Below the pieces are notes generated by a model. It did no database searches and was not told the DNA's origin. It saw nothing but the letters and a program-made list of their open reading frames with translations. DNA of 64,000 nucleotides from Cocos nucifera (Eukaryota; Streptophyta; Magnoliopsida; Arecales; Arecaceae), in the NCBI GenBank assembly GCA_006176705.1, contig QRFJ01002307.1:372001-436000 (forward strand). Reading direction: 5' to 3'. Made by a program: the position numbers and the translations under genes. Below are positions 46,985 to 58,476 of this stretch, piece by piece. Position 1 is the first letter of the stretch. Each line of letters begins with the position of its first letter.

Positions 46985-47560
46985 ACCATATTTCAATAAA
47001 TTTTTTTTTATTTTAACACTCGTCTTTTGTGCAAGTTGAATTATGGCAGGAAAGAATTGAGTCGAGCTCTATTCTTAAACAAAGTAGTTAAATAGGAAAA
47101 CCTCATTCTAACGAGGGTGAAGATTATCTGTGGCCCAACAATAAGAGGCCCTCTCAACGGTACTTTTGTGCCCCAATAACTATGTTAAGAACAGTAAGAT
47201 CTCGTCCTAACGTGGCTGAAGATCCTTACAAAGGACATGAAGACCTCCAACTGCAAAACAGAAAGATGCGCTTGATCCTAAATGAGTACAAAATATCCTT
47301 GTTCATAAACAAGGACAGGTCTATGAGACACCGAACAAAAATTATCATTTCAAAATAATATCAATGTCAGGCACAACAAGAAAATAAAGAGACCAACAAG
47401 CATCAAACCGAGATAGAACACAAAAGGATAATTGAAAGAAATATTATTTCATTAAACTGAAGTTCATTACATAGGTCCTTAAGACTGATTACAAAAAAAA
47501 AGAAAATCAAAAGTCCTACTTGGACCTCGGACTGCCGGCCCTGACCATTACAAGAGAGTG
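46985..47560 (+). other. Tat element spacer between pol and the antisense gene
   Basis: No gene on either strand. It has loosely repeated pieces such as CATTCTAACGAGGGTGAAGAT and TCGTCCTAACGTGGCTGAAGAT about 100 bases apart. Sequence of this kind is usual after pol in Tat elements. Confidence 0.5.
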
Positions 47561-48471
47561 CTTTAAGTCATTCACTTTTTCTTCCCTGCCTTACCGCTAA
47601 GCTCTTACTGAGCAGCTTCTGAGCTCTCCGGGAGTCTTCTTCAGCCTCTTTTACCTTTTCCTCAAAACAGCGGACTCAGCTTTGGCATCCTTTACAGCAT
47701 TTTCTTGATAAGTTATTTGAATCCTCAGCTGAAGGAGCTCGGCCTTATTCTTGTCGTACATAATCAAATTCGCTAGGGTATTCTTCAGAGAGGCAACTTC
47801 ACCTGAATCTTTGCTCGGGCTAGCTCAAGCACTGTTCGTCAATCGCTTTTGGAGCTGAGCTACTTCACCATTGGCTGCTTTAAGTTTTTTTTGAGTTCGA
47901 CGATCTGATCACACCAGCCTAGCCTATAGGTGTTGTATGCATCCTCGACTGCATGCAACTGGTTCTGAAGATTAAAAAACTTCTTCGACCGATCCCAACC
48001 ATATTCTCCCTGATTTTGAGTCTAGGCCGAGCCCCTCTCCAATTGATTGATTTTCTCTCTTGCCTCTCGAAGTTCGACCTCGAGAGAACATATTTTGGCG
48101 GTCAAGATTCAGGACTTCTCGCTAGCATGCTTTGACACCTGTTCAAGCTCCACGAACACGTGATATTTCTTCGACGTGTATTCTTTGAAGGCTTGCTTGG
48201 AAGCTTGACGAAGGCGGTTGATCTCGATCGAGGCTGTTGCGTAGTTGTTCTTTGACTTCTGAAGTTCATCCTTTGTTTTCTTCAATTTCTTATTAGCTTG
48301 TCGAACTTCTTTCTTCCAAGCTTTTAGATAAGCCTTCAAAGGGATGGCTTGAGGCAATGGCGCGGCTTCGACCCATGACTGTGCTTGATGGCAATACTTG
48401 CAAGCCGAACTCTGAGTTATTAGTACATCACAATACATGAAGGTATGAAAAGAGAATAAATTTAATTTCAT
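47560..48471 (-). pseudogene. Second antisense coiled-coil frame of the Tat element
   Basis: The minus frame 48471-48109 encodes a long, charged helix (KAWKKEVRQANKKLKKTKDELQ, VELEQVSKHASEK and similar). It continues in broken frames to about 47560 with further heptad-like pieces (LEVELREAREKINQLE). No catalytic motif is visible. It may be a downstream exon set of the antisense gene that ends at 48524 or a separate frame. Confidence 0.5.
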
Positions 48472-49909
48472 TGATTGAAAAGTTTAAGTACATCGAATAT
48501 GAAGGAAAAAAGAAAAAATACAACTAGCAGAGGTCTCCAACCTCTGAGGAGGGGGCAATAGAGGAACGTGGCGCATCCTTGGTAGGTTCTGGCTCCTTGG
48601 CGGACTTGGAAGCGTCAGCAATAGGCTTGGCGGGGGAGGGGGGAGGTCGGCTCCGGCTACAGAAGGCCCCGCCTCGTCATCAGAAGAGTCCTCCAATAGA
48701 AAGGTGAAGTCTAGTCCAAAAAACTTCTTAACAACTTTCTGCTGGCAGAGTTCGAAACCTTTGCTAAAGCCTCTCAAGCAAACTCTATCTTAATACCTTC
48801 CAGCTCCTTCGAAGATTTGAAGTCTAGAACAGCCTACTTCATGGCTTCAGCCACTCGCTTCTCCCCTTCGACGATTTCGACTTCGGCCTTCTTTCTTCTT
48901 TCCTTTTCCGAAGCCAATGCGACCTTCACCTCTGCTCTTCTCTCTTAAGCACTTCTTGGAGGCGCTTGATCATGGCAAAGTATGCCTTCTTCAAACATTT
49001 AACTTCGGCCCTATACTCTTCGACCGCCTTCAAGGCCTTTGAAACCTCGGCCTTGTGAAGGCTGACCGCCTCCACATTTGCAAAAAGATGGTACCCCAGC
49101 TGCAAGCAACAAAACAAATATTACTACTGGAAAGCATAAACATATTCAACTAAGTATGAAAAGGAATAAGCGACTACCTTAAGGAAGGCCACAAATGAGT
49201 CTTGTTTTCTCTCTTGGTCATCCGTCCGAAGGATCTTCTCAATTATCTCCGGAATGACACAGCCCTCCATGAGGGGTTGAACAACCCCTCAGTCATCAAG
49301 GGAAGCTCCGTCCGGGTCGGCATTGTTACCATTAGATTCGCCAAAGTTCCAGGACCAAACTTTCTTAGCGATTGATTTCCTCTCTTCTCCACCTTTTCTA
49401 CGAGAGGTGCTGGAGCGATGACCTCGGCAGGCAGGCTCGAGGTCGACAGGCGTGCTTCAACCTCTGGAGTAGAGGCCACCTGGGCTGGGACGGCCGAGCT
49501 TGATTCTCCGATCTTCACTTGCCTGGAGGCCTCCCCAGGAGCATTGCCCTTCCTTTTATGGGCCCAAAGTCCTTTAATCAGCTGCTTCAACTTGTCTAGA
49601 GTCATTTCTGTAAAAGATGGAATGGCCGAAGTTAGAAAGAAGAGGTCAAAATAAAAAGAAAACACGTATTAGTACCTGTAGGGTTGACAGGACTCGAGCC
49701 AAGGTTATACAAGGTTTGATCATTTATCATAGTAGTTAGCAACAGAGTTCTATAATTTCTAAGGGTGTTTACAGAACCGAGGTCTTCCTGTTCCAGCCCC
49801 GGAGCCATACGAACGGAATCTCTAAGTTGACCCGATGAAGAAAGTTTTAGTTTGAGTGAAGGATGGGATATAAAGAAAAATTTTCTTCCAATTATAGATG
49901 GAGGAAAGG

Positions 49910-50854
49910 TTATGTGGGATGGATATGCGGATGAAGACGCAACTATTTTTTTTATATTTTTTTATTTATTTTTTTAGCAATCAAAATGATAAACAGAAGC
50001 AAATCTAACAAGATCTAAACTTTCAAGGAAGAAAAGTATTGATTAAAGCAAGTAGATCTTCCTAGCATGTATAACTGTCCCTTTCAAATTTTTAAGAATG
50101 TAGGATCGAAGGCGATTGAGAAATCCCCTTTTTGATTAGGCTTTGCAATTCAAATTCAGAACTAAAAAAATTCAAGAAAATAAATTTTACTTACCAACAA
50201 TAACGACCTCCTCAATAGATCTGTGAAGAATCCGTTCAGATGATCGCTCGATTCGATCTTAGAAAAGTTAAGTTGTTGTAGGCGATTGCGATCCCAATCC
50301 GTGGAAGAACTTCACGAATTCAAAATCAAGGCACCTTCAAGCATTACTCCGGATCGATATCTCAATAGTGGATGGCGTGTGGAGGGGTGGTGGTTTTGAT
50401 CTTAGCGCAGGGATGAATTCAGGTGCAGAGAAAAAACTAAGAGGAAGAAACTAAGAGAGGGAAGAGGATATCTAGATTGGAGAAGAAAAGCAATAGCTTT
50501 ATTTTTTCATTCATTCATTCCATTAAGAGTTCTAATACAAGGTATTTATAGATAAAATAATAAGAGTCAAACAATTCAAATACTAACAATTTAAAATAAA
50601 TCAAACTCTAACGAAGTAATCTTGTAGGTGGCGCCATCTTATGATAAACTTGAACCACGTCTCGCACCAATCAACAGTTGCCATGTGGATTCTTTGGGCT
50701 GATCTTTTAGGACTTCTTCATGGCGCAGGCTAGGAAATTAAGACTCTCCTTTAGGCGGCATCAAGGGTCTATCAAGGCTCCAACTCGAGTGATGATGCAA
50801 TTAGATATGGCTTAGTCAAAACCAGATGGTGGCTTGCGAACTGGTGTCTGCACC
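49910..50854 (-). repeat. 3' LTR of the chromovirus
   Basis: It matches 56357-57313 nearly base for base in long stretches (for example around 50000-50080 and 56440-56520). It starts TTATGTGGGATGG, against TGATGCGGGACGG in the other copy, again C/T and G/A changes. Confidence 0.9.
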
Positions 50855-51346
50855 AATTCTCCTGGGGTGGGAAAAACTCGGCTTTAACGAGTACGGTCCA
50901 CTGTGGCTCTGCAATTGTTCAAGCTGATCTGGATCGATCCGTTGCAACTCCTCCCGGGTGATCCATGTATTCTTGGATTCAGGTCGGTCTTGCCATCGGA
51001 CTAGATGTCGCTGATATCCACGTCTTCTAGTTAACACAACTTGCTCATCTAAAATCTTATCGATGCAATCATGTTTTCTTGGAATAGTGGGTGGTGGACA
51101 CTCAAGATGGGGTTCACTCTCAAGAAAAGGATCAGGCTCAAATGGATCACTAGGTATCGTTATTGGCTCCTTGTATTTTATTAGATCTGATACATTGAAT
51201 GTTGAGCTTATGCCATAATCAGATGGTAAATCCACAATGTAGGCATTCGATCCTAGTTTCTTTAAGATCTTAAAAGGTCCAGCTCCACGTGCATGGAGTT
51301 TCTTGATGGTTCCCGGTAGAAACCGTTCTGGCCTTACTCGAATCAT
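50816..51346 (-). pseudogene. Chromovirus integrase C-terminus with chromodomain
   Basis: A 176-codon frame. The first half has the integrase C-terminal module (LHARGAGPFKILKKLGSNAY, FNVSDLIKY). Residues about 98-150 form a chromodomain: IDKILDE, TRRRGYQRHLVRWQDRPESK and NTWITREEL, with aromatic residues for methyl-lysine binding partly kept (Y, W, W). Such domains steer insertion to chromatin. The frame crosses into the 3' LTR at 50855 and stops about 13 codons inside it, as known for some chromovirus groups. Confidence 0.88.
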
Positions 51347-51397
51347 AACATAGTCTCCCTCAGTAAAGTTATAAGATCTACGATGAAAATCTGCAAG

Positions 51398-52200
51398 CTA
51401 CTTATACATTTGATTGCTGACATTAATTTTGTTTTTAATGTGTTCATGTAGATCCTTAAGATGCTGTGCAAATGATTCTGCATCTTCTGATGATCTAGCA
51501 TGCCATGGTAATGGGATTAAGTCCACTAGTTTATGGAGACGATAACCATATGATGTCTTACCTATTGACAGAATCATTGTAAGCAAATTCGGCTCGGGAT
51601 AGGATTAAATCCCAATTACTGACATGTTCTCCTACTAGACTCCTAAGGTTGCCTAAACTCCTATTAACTACTTCAATCTGGCCATCAGTCTGTGAATGAT
51701 ATGTAGATGAGAAATTAAGTTTCATTCCTAGCAAATGCCATAAAGTTTTCCAGAAATAACTTAAGAATCTGACGTCACGATCTGAAACAATGGACTTAGG
51801 TAGACCATACAATCTCACAACCTCATCAAAGTATAAGCGAGCTACTCTGGATGCATCTGAAGCTTTAGGACATGATAAAAAGTGGGCCATTTTTGAAAAC
51901 CTGTCTACTACAACAAATAGAGTCGTTCTTATGGATGGTTTGGGACAAACCTAGGACAAAATTGATACTAACATCTTGCCATGGACGATCGGGGACAGGC
52001 AATGGCGTATACAGACCAATATTTTGTTTAGGATGTTTCGCTATGGCACACGTACGACATTGGGCTATGATTCTCGCAACATCTCTCTTCAAACTGGGCT
52101 AGTAGAACTGATTTTCCATAGCTTCAATTGTCTTATTCCGTCCAAAATGTCTAGTCAGTCCTCCCGCATGTAATTCCCACACTAAAAAATCTCTTACGGA
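51398..52200 (-). pseudogene. Chromovirus integrase N-terminus and core
   Basis: Minus frames show a zinc-binding remnant (HAGGLTRHFG near 52165, CRTCAIAKH near 52050), a core start VPDRPWQDVSINFVLGL, SIVSDRDVRFLSYFWK (about 51750-51795) with the second aspartate, and FSSTYHSQTDGQIEVVNRSLG (about 51660-51720) with the catalytic glutamate. The three acidic positions are recognisable. A frameshift near 51570 and stops near 51900-52100 disrupt the gene. Confidence 0.85.
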
Positions 52201-52280
52201 TGTCCGCGGGATACATGGTCTATTATTTCTAAATAAGAATCCATCCTAAAAAACATACTAAGATTTCTAGACGGTCCTTG

Positions 52281-53832
52281 TTATAGGATAGCATATATCT
52301 CTTTAAAGTCAGGATAGTCAGAATAATTTTTCTTTAACTTTTCAAATCCCACAACTTTAATGCTAATGGCAAACAAAAGAGAGACTGTACGACTTAGAGC
52401 ATCCGCAACTTGATTTGCAGATCCAACCCTATGTTTCAGTACAAATGTATAGGATTGAAGAAATTCAATCCACTTGGCATGTCTATGGTTCAGTTTCTTT
52501 TGTGAATTTAAAAACCTAAGGGCTTCATGATCCGAGTACAAGATGAACTCGAAAGGCAACAGGTAATGCCTCCAAAACCTCAAAGTTTATACTATCGCAT
52601 AAAATTCTTTATCATATATAGAATATTTTTATTTAGACTCATTCAATTTCTCACTGAAGTATGCGATAGAATGGCGATCTTGAATCAAAACTCCTATTCC
52701 TACACCTTATGCGTCACATTCAACCTCAAAAACTTTATTAAAATCAGGTAGTCGTAGGACGGGTTTGAGTCATTTTATCCTTAATCTCCTAAAAAGCTCT
52801 ATCGATCGATTTTGTCCACTCAAATACTTCCTTACGGATACAGTCTATGATAGGAGCCATAATTGAATTGAATCCTTTAATAAATCGACGGTAAAAGTTG
52901 GCTAAACCATGAAAATTTCGAACATCGTGAATACTCTTAGGTACTGACCACTCTACTATAGCTCGAATCTTTTTGGGGTCTACAGTTATTCTCTCAGATG
53001 TTACAACAAATCCTAAGAATACAATCCGATTGATCATGAAAGCACATTTTTCAAGATTCGCATATAAACTCTCGATTCTAAGGGTCAAACAGATTTGTCG
53101 TAAATGACTAAGATGGTCCTCTCTTGTTCAACTAAAGATGAGGATATCATCGAAGTACACGACCACGAATAATCCAATAAAAGATCGCAATACCTGAGTC
53201 ATAATCCTCATAAAAGTACTAGGTGAGTTGGACAAGCCAAATGGCATGACCAACCACTCATATAAACCATCCTTCGTTTTGAAGGCGGTCTTCTATTCGT
53301 CTCCTGGTCTAATTCTAACTTGATGGTAGCCACTCTTAAGGTCAATCTTAGAAAAGATGGTGGAACCTGCCATCATATCTAACATGTCATCCAGCCGGGG
53401 TATGGCAAATCTATATTTGATAGTGATTTTGTTGATCGCCTTACTATCTATACACATCCTCCATGATCCATCTTTCTTAGGCGTCAATAATGCAGGCACA
53501 GCACATGAACTCAAACTTTTCCTAATGAATCCTCTGTCTAGTAGTTTCTTAACTTGCCTTTGTAACTCGACGTGCTCAATTGAGTTCAACCTATAGTGGG
53601 GCAAGTTTGGTAAGAAGGATCCAGGGACTAAGTCAATCGCATGTTGGATGTCTCGCATAGGTGGCAGTTGCTCGGATAGCTCTTCAGGAAAGACATCCTT
53701 AAATTCTTTTAAAATGATCCCTACTTTTGGTAGGTATTTGATTTGGGGTTTCTTAGGGGACTGTTTGTAGGTTAATGCCCAAATAGGTGTTCCATGCTCG
53801 ATCTCCTTTTCCAGGTCTCGAGCACTAATCAA
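52281..53832 (-). pseudogene. Chromovirus reverse transcriptase and RNase H
   Basis: The frame 53832-53293 holds the RT fingers and palm: FPEELSEQLPPMRDIQHAID, ALLTPKKDGSWRMCIDSKAIN and FSKIDLKSGYHQVRI with the first catalytic aspartate. VVYFDDILIFS (about 53145-53175) is the YxDD centre, then the frame 53088-52789 covers the thumb. The RNase H appears in 52583-52281 (ILYSDHEALRFLNSQKKLNHRHAKWIEFLQ, split from its first half by stops between 52590 and 52780). Stops near 53280 and 53130 interrupt it. Confidence 0.87.
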
Positions 53833-54534
53833 ATGTAAGCTCTTCTTTCCACTACTCTCTTTGGATCCTTTGAGTGTCTTCTTGGGTATAATTTTGGTTG
53901 GACAGCTTTAATAGTGATTTTCTTACCCTTGTCTTTAAAGCTACATGAGTTTGACCCACCAAATAATGTCACATCATGGTCAAATAGCCATGGCCTCCCT
54001 AAAATGATGTTGCTAACCTCCATTGGTAGCACATCGCACCATACTTTATCTTCATATGAGCTAAACTGAATGGGGACCAAACACCTTTGTGTAACAGGGA
54101 TGGATGATGCATCCACCCACAAGACCTTATATGGAGTGGTGTTCCACAGGGATTAATCCTAGTCGGGACACCGCATCAGAAGAAATTGCATTGATGCAAC
54201 TTCTACTATCTAGGATAACTTTGCAGGGCTTACCTTGATACCTAATATAGGTATGAAAGATAGCCGTCCTCCAATCCTCACTCTCCTTGGATTGAGCTAA
54301 GACACACTTCACAATTCCCAAACTCTTTTCAGGCTCTAGTCTCACTAGTCCTAAGGTCTGTTCAGCTTCCTCGAATGCTTCGATCAGATTTAAGTCCGGT
54401 TCGTATACTTCCTCCTCTTTAGATTCTATTGCCTCAGGCTTGTCAGTCTTAGGTTCGGGCTCATCGATAAAAAGAGCACGAGTAGGGCACTGAGCTGCTA
54501 CATAACCAAATCCTTGACACCTAAAGCATCTCAT
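53829..54534 (-). pseudogene. Chromovirus zinc knuckle and protease
   Basis: At 54534-54490 the knuckle reads CFRCQGFGYVAAQC, with the histidine replaced by tyrosine. The protease active site is VILDSRSCINAIS (about 54175-54215), where D-S-G is now D-S-R, so both sites look inactive. The frame 54122-53829 covers the rest (DVLPMEVSNIILGRPWL). Confidence 0.8.
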
Positions 54535-54639
54535 GACTCTCGGTCCCTCTCCTAGAATACTCTTACCCTCTTCTGCTTTCCTTGCCGGTGGATTAGGGAT
54601 TAGATTTTAGGGTCTCCAAGTAGGAGACTTACTTGGTCC

Positions 54640-55478
54640 TGGTCTAGATCCTGAGGGTATTGATCGAACAGACTCGATCCTCCGAACTATTGGACGTCTC
54701 AGCATCCTGGGCTATCTGATATGCATGATCTAGAGTCATAACTTCACGCAAACAAAGCTCACGCTGCAATTCCTCATGTAGCCCGGCTCTAAATCTGGAA
54801 AAGATCACAAGTCTATCCTCGTTAACACCACACCGCATCTGGAATTCATCGAATTTGACTATATATTCTGATACGGGTCGGTTACCTTGGGTTAGTCGTT
54901 GCCACTGGTCCATCGGTCACTGCTTATAAGACACAGATAGGTACTTCTCTCGCAGTTTCTCCATCTCTACCCAAGTCTCTATAGGTTCATGCCTATGGTG
55001 TTCAATCAAGACCTGAACATTGTGCCAATACAGCTTGGCCTGACCTAATGATTTCATCTTAGTATACCGAATCTTCCTACCTTCAGTCATATCGTACCAC
55101 TCAAAAAAGTGGTCCATACCCGCTTCTCAGTCTAAATATTTTTTTTGGATCTAAATGCTCATCAAAGCTAGGTGCATCAATTTTTGCACTCCTTACTATT
55201 CGGTCATCTAGGTCAATAGGTTCATGCTGAGGTCGACCTTCTAGATGTTGACCTACTTGTAGACTTAACCTTAAACCTTAAGATGGAGTCAGCTCAGTCT
55301 GGACTAAAGGCATTGGCAGGGTCTCTGAGTTTAATTCTGCAGTCCGATTCCTTCGAGCATCCTTTAAGTCTCCTATTCTTTAGCCATAATTCTGCACCAG
55401 ATGGATCAAATTGTCTAGTCTCTCTAGAATGGCCTCCATCATAGGATTACTACTTGAACTTAGTTGATCCGACATGGA
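54640..55478 (-). pseudogene. Chromovirus gag
   Basis: A likely start is the M of MSDQLSSSSNPMM at 55478. The gag domain is in 55117-54644: MDHFFEWYDM, KLYWHNVQ, then DQWQRLTQGNRPVSEYIVKF and FRAGLHEELQREL, typical of chromovirus gags. Stops at about 54916 and 55380 break it into three frames. The frame 54913-54644 starts within the domain and is not a separate gene. Confidence 0.82.
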
Positions 55479-56339
55479 TGGATACTCAGTTCCAGCTCGA
55501 GTACGCATGCAATACAATAAATCCAAGGGTTGCCTAGACCTAAAGTTCGATGCGCAACGAATCAAACAAAGCATGAACTGAATCTACTGCCCAATTCTAT
55601 CAACCAACCAGGTAAGGGGTGTGGTCGTGGGAGGCTCTCCTTGCTCTCGCAAGGACCTAATTAGAGAACCACGAGCTAGCTTCGGTGTTTGCCTCTTTAC
55701 CGCTTGCCTTAGACACCGGTTTTGAGAGTGGATTGCAAACTCAACTCATACTAAGTCTCAACGAATCACACGAACTAACTCAGTTGAATCTTAGGGCTGA
55801 CGTCTAATTAGTTTTAAATTAAAATTTAGGTTCTAAGATGCAAGTTGGTGGTTTGTGGGCTAAGAAAGGGTGATGAAATCCCCACCTTATCTTATAATAA
55901 TGGGTATGCCCTTAATTAAGTTATGAACAATGCAATGCAGCACAACCAGAATTTCAGCGGAATAAGTTCAGATTTATGGGTCAAATTCACAAATGATCTT
56001 AATCTTAGCCTGGGATCAAACAATCAGGATTTGAATCTCTATGAATCTAGTTTCCAGCAAAACAAGTTTTATGATTTTTGAGTTCTTATATAATAAATTA
56101 TGAATTTTCTTCTGCTGCCTATACAGAGCAGAATCCTGTATGCGAACAACAGGGTTTTCAGGTAGTTTTGGAAAACAAAATGATAGAATTTTGAAGAGAA
56201 ATTTCAGAAGCGGATTCCATATCAAATAAGGTTTCCACAACAGTAAAAATTATATTTTTTTGATTTTCGTACGATTAAAAATGAATTTTTCAAGGATTGC
56301 TGCGCGAAATAGAAAATAGTGCAAAATGCAAAACCTAGT

Positions 56340-56351
56340 GCTCTGATTCCA
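56340..56351 (-). other. Primer-binding site of the chromovirus
   Basis: TGGAATCAGAGC on the minus strand lies five bases after the 5' LTR end. It differs by one base from TGGTATCAGAGC, the tRNA-Met site. Confidence 0.75.
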
Positions 56352-56356
56352 AATCT

Positions 56357-57313
56357 GATGCGGGACGGATATGCGGATGAAAACGCAACTAATTTTTTTA
56401 TATATTTTTATTTATTTATTTAGCAATCAAAATGATAAACAGAAGCAAATCTAACAAGATCTAAACTTTCAAAGAAGAGAAGGATTGATTAAAGCAAGTA
56501 AATCTTCCTAGCATGTATAGCCGTCCCTTTCAAATTTTTAAGAATGTAGGATTGAAAGCGATTGAGAAATCTCCTTTTTGATTAGGCTTCGCAATTCAGA
56601 TTCAGATCTAAAAAAATTCAAGAAAATAAATTTTACTTACCAACAATAACGATCTCCTCAATAGATCTGTGAAGAATCCGCTCAGATGATCGCTCGATTC
56701 GATCTTACAAAAGTTAGGTTGTTGTAGGCGGTTGCAATCCCAATCCGTGGAAGAACTTCATGAATTCAAAATCAAGGCACCTTCAAGCGTTACTCCGGAT
56801 CGATATCTCAATAGTGGATGGCATGTGGAGGGGTGGTGGTTTTGATCTTAGCGCAGGGATAAGTTCAGGTGCAAAGAAAAAAAACTAAGAAGAAGAGAGG
56901 AAGAAACCAAGAGGGGGAAGAGGATCTCTAAATTGGAGAAGAAAAGCAACAGTTTTATTTTTTTTCATTCATTCATTCCATTAAGAGTTCTAATACAAGG
57001 TATTTATAGATAAAATAATAAGAGTCTAAAACAATTCAAATACCAACAGTTTAAAATAAATCAAACTCTAACAAGCTAATCCTGTAGGTGGCACCATCTT
57101 GTGATAAACTTGGACCACGTCTCGCACCAATCAACAGTTGCCATGTGAATTCTTTGGGCTAATCTTTTAGGACTTCTTCATGGCGCAGGCTAGGAAATTG
57201 AGACTCTCCTTTAGGCAGCATCAAGAGTCTATCAAGACTCCAACTCGAGTGATGATGCAGTTAGGTCTGGCTTAGTCAAGCCAGATGGTGGCTTGCGAAC
57301 TAATGTCCGCACC
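56357..57313 (-). repeat. 5' LTR of the chromovirus
   Basis: Pairs with 49910-50854. It is followed by the primer site and a leader, which makes it the 5' LTR in the minus direction. The GTATTTATAG (about 57000) is TATA-like on the plus strand only; no promoter call is made. Confidence 0.9.
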
Positions 57314-57842
57314 AAAGGGGCACCTTTAAGCAACCCCTTCTTGCTGAACTAGAATGAGATGTACCATCAGTTTTTGGCAGAAGGATGATGCTTAAAGGTG
57401 AAAAAAATTCGGAATAAGAAAATTGAGGGTTGGACCTCGACCAAAAGGCAAAGCGCAAGGAACCTTATAATGAAGCGAAAGAAGTTCGACACAACTGAAG
57501 AAAGAGATATGCTCAGAAAACAAAAAAGTTCGATGACAAAGAGGAAGATGGGAAGTCTTAGCCCAGCTCTGAGAGCCTCCATGTACAAATGAACCGACCC
57601 GGAGGAGGGGCACAAGCTAGGCCATCCGATCCAAAAAGTTCTATTTCATACTCGGAGGGGACCCCGCACTGAACTTGGACTAAGGAGAGGTCTTCGGTAG
57701 AAAGGGCACAGGTAATGGTTTCAGGAATAAAGGTCGGCTGAGCTATCTCTCTAAGTTCGGTCACATCCTTAGGACCAGGGTTAAAGGAGCTCAGACCAGA
57801 CGGATTCTTAGAACTGGTGGACCAGGAGCATTCGGAGGCCAT

Positions 57843-58476
57843 TCCAGATTAGGAAAAGTTTGCTAAATATTAGGAAAAATTGGCAGAAACTTAAAAAACA
57901 AAAGAACAACCAAACCCTCCCCGAAACTCCTAAGGATTGAAAAACAAAACAAAAAAGACAAGAAAATCTAAAAGAAAGGTTAGGGTACTAACCTAAATGA
58001 AGCAGAGGACTCGGAGGTGCAGTCAAAAAGGCAGGAGACGAATAGAGAGAAGACGTTAGAAACCAAAGAAATGCACAAGAAGGAACGGCCAAGATCGCAG
58101 AAGGCGGAGAGCAGAGAAAGAACGGGAGAAGAAGCAGAGTGAGGAAGGGAGAAGGCCCTTAAATAGGCCAACCGGATCCTAGAATTATTATGATTGCAGA
58201 TCGGTGAGGCCGAATACCCTTCTTCGACGTGTCAGCCTCATTATAATAGTTGCAGTTGCCAAAAATTGTCATCATTGCGCCGTGATATCGAGCTCCACAC
58301 CAAACGAATTTCGAAGTTCGAAATCACCTTGGATCATTCAACAATAAAGAGCTCCCATGTCAGTTTGAACAGTCTGAAATATCTCATCTCCCAAGGGCGG
58401 GAAACCAGGTGGGACATCGACGATCACAAGTTTTGATACTTCATCCAAGCTTCGGACTTGGAAGTAGAAGGACAAG
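57843..58476. other. 5' UTR and promoter of the antisense gene, and 3' end of the Tat element
   Basis: Read on the minus strand it is pyrimidine-rich below the TATA box, with stretches such as TTCTTCTCCCGTTCTTTC, as in plant 5' UTRs. On the plus strand, GAAGTAGAAGGACAAG just before 58477 is the likely polypurine tract of the Tat element. Confidence 0.55.
58159..58165 (-). promoter_or_regulatory. TATA box of the antisense gene
   Basis: The minus strand reads CCTATTTAAGGGCC. It lies about 320 bases upstream of the antisense ATG at 57842, inside the Tat element and outside its LTR, so this gene would have its own promoter. Confidence 0.5.

Larger units (their letters stand above)
49910..57313 (-). 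mobile_element. Chromovirus (Gypsy with chromodomain) inserted in the antisense gene
   Basis: LTRs of about 0.95 kb, 49910-50854 (3') and 56357-57313 (5'), bound gag-pol on the minus strand. The 5-bp repeat AAAGG flanks it (49905-49909 and 57314-57318), with one base of ambiguity at the right LTR edge. The antisense frame reads on from one flank to the other. Pol ends with a chromodomain, which assigns it to the chromoviruses. It is less decayed than the host Tat element: several frames of 100-180 codons survive. Single stops and shifts remain in all genes. Confidence 0.9.
48524..57842 (-). pseudogene. Antisense spliced gene of the Tat element, split by the chromovirus
   Basis: It runs opposite to gag-pol. 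The start codon at 57842 opens MASECSWSTSSKNPSG. The N-terminal region (to about 57315) includes FICTWRLSELGLRLPIFLF and FIIRFLALCLLVEVQPS, like the putative gypsy-type transposon domain (Pfam Transposase_28, from memory). The chromovirus 49910-57313 interrupts it; the frame resumes at 49909. Intron 1 is 49675-49608: joining gives NPT-E-MTLDKLKQ. Exon 2 is 49607-49178, exon 3 from 49099 with LGYHLFANVEAVSLHKAEV and a coiled coil. An acidic tail (LLEDSSDDEAGPS) and a proline tract lead to a stop at 48524. Frameshifts (about 57600, 49290, 48640) and stops mark it as decayed. The function is unknown. Confidence 0.72.
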
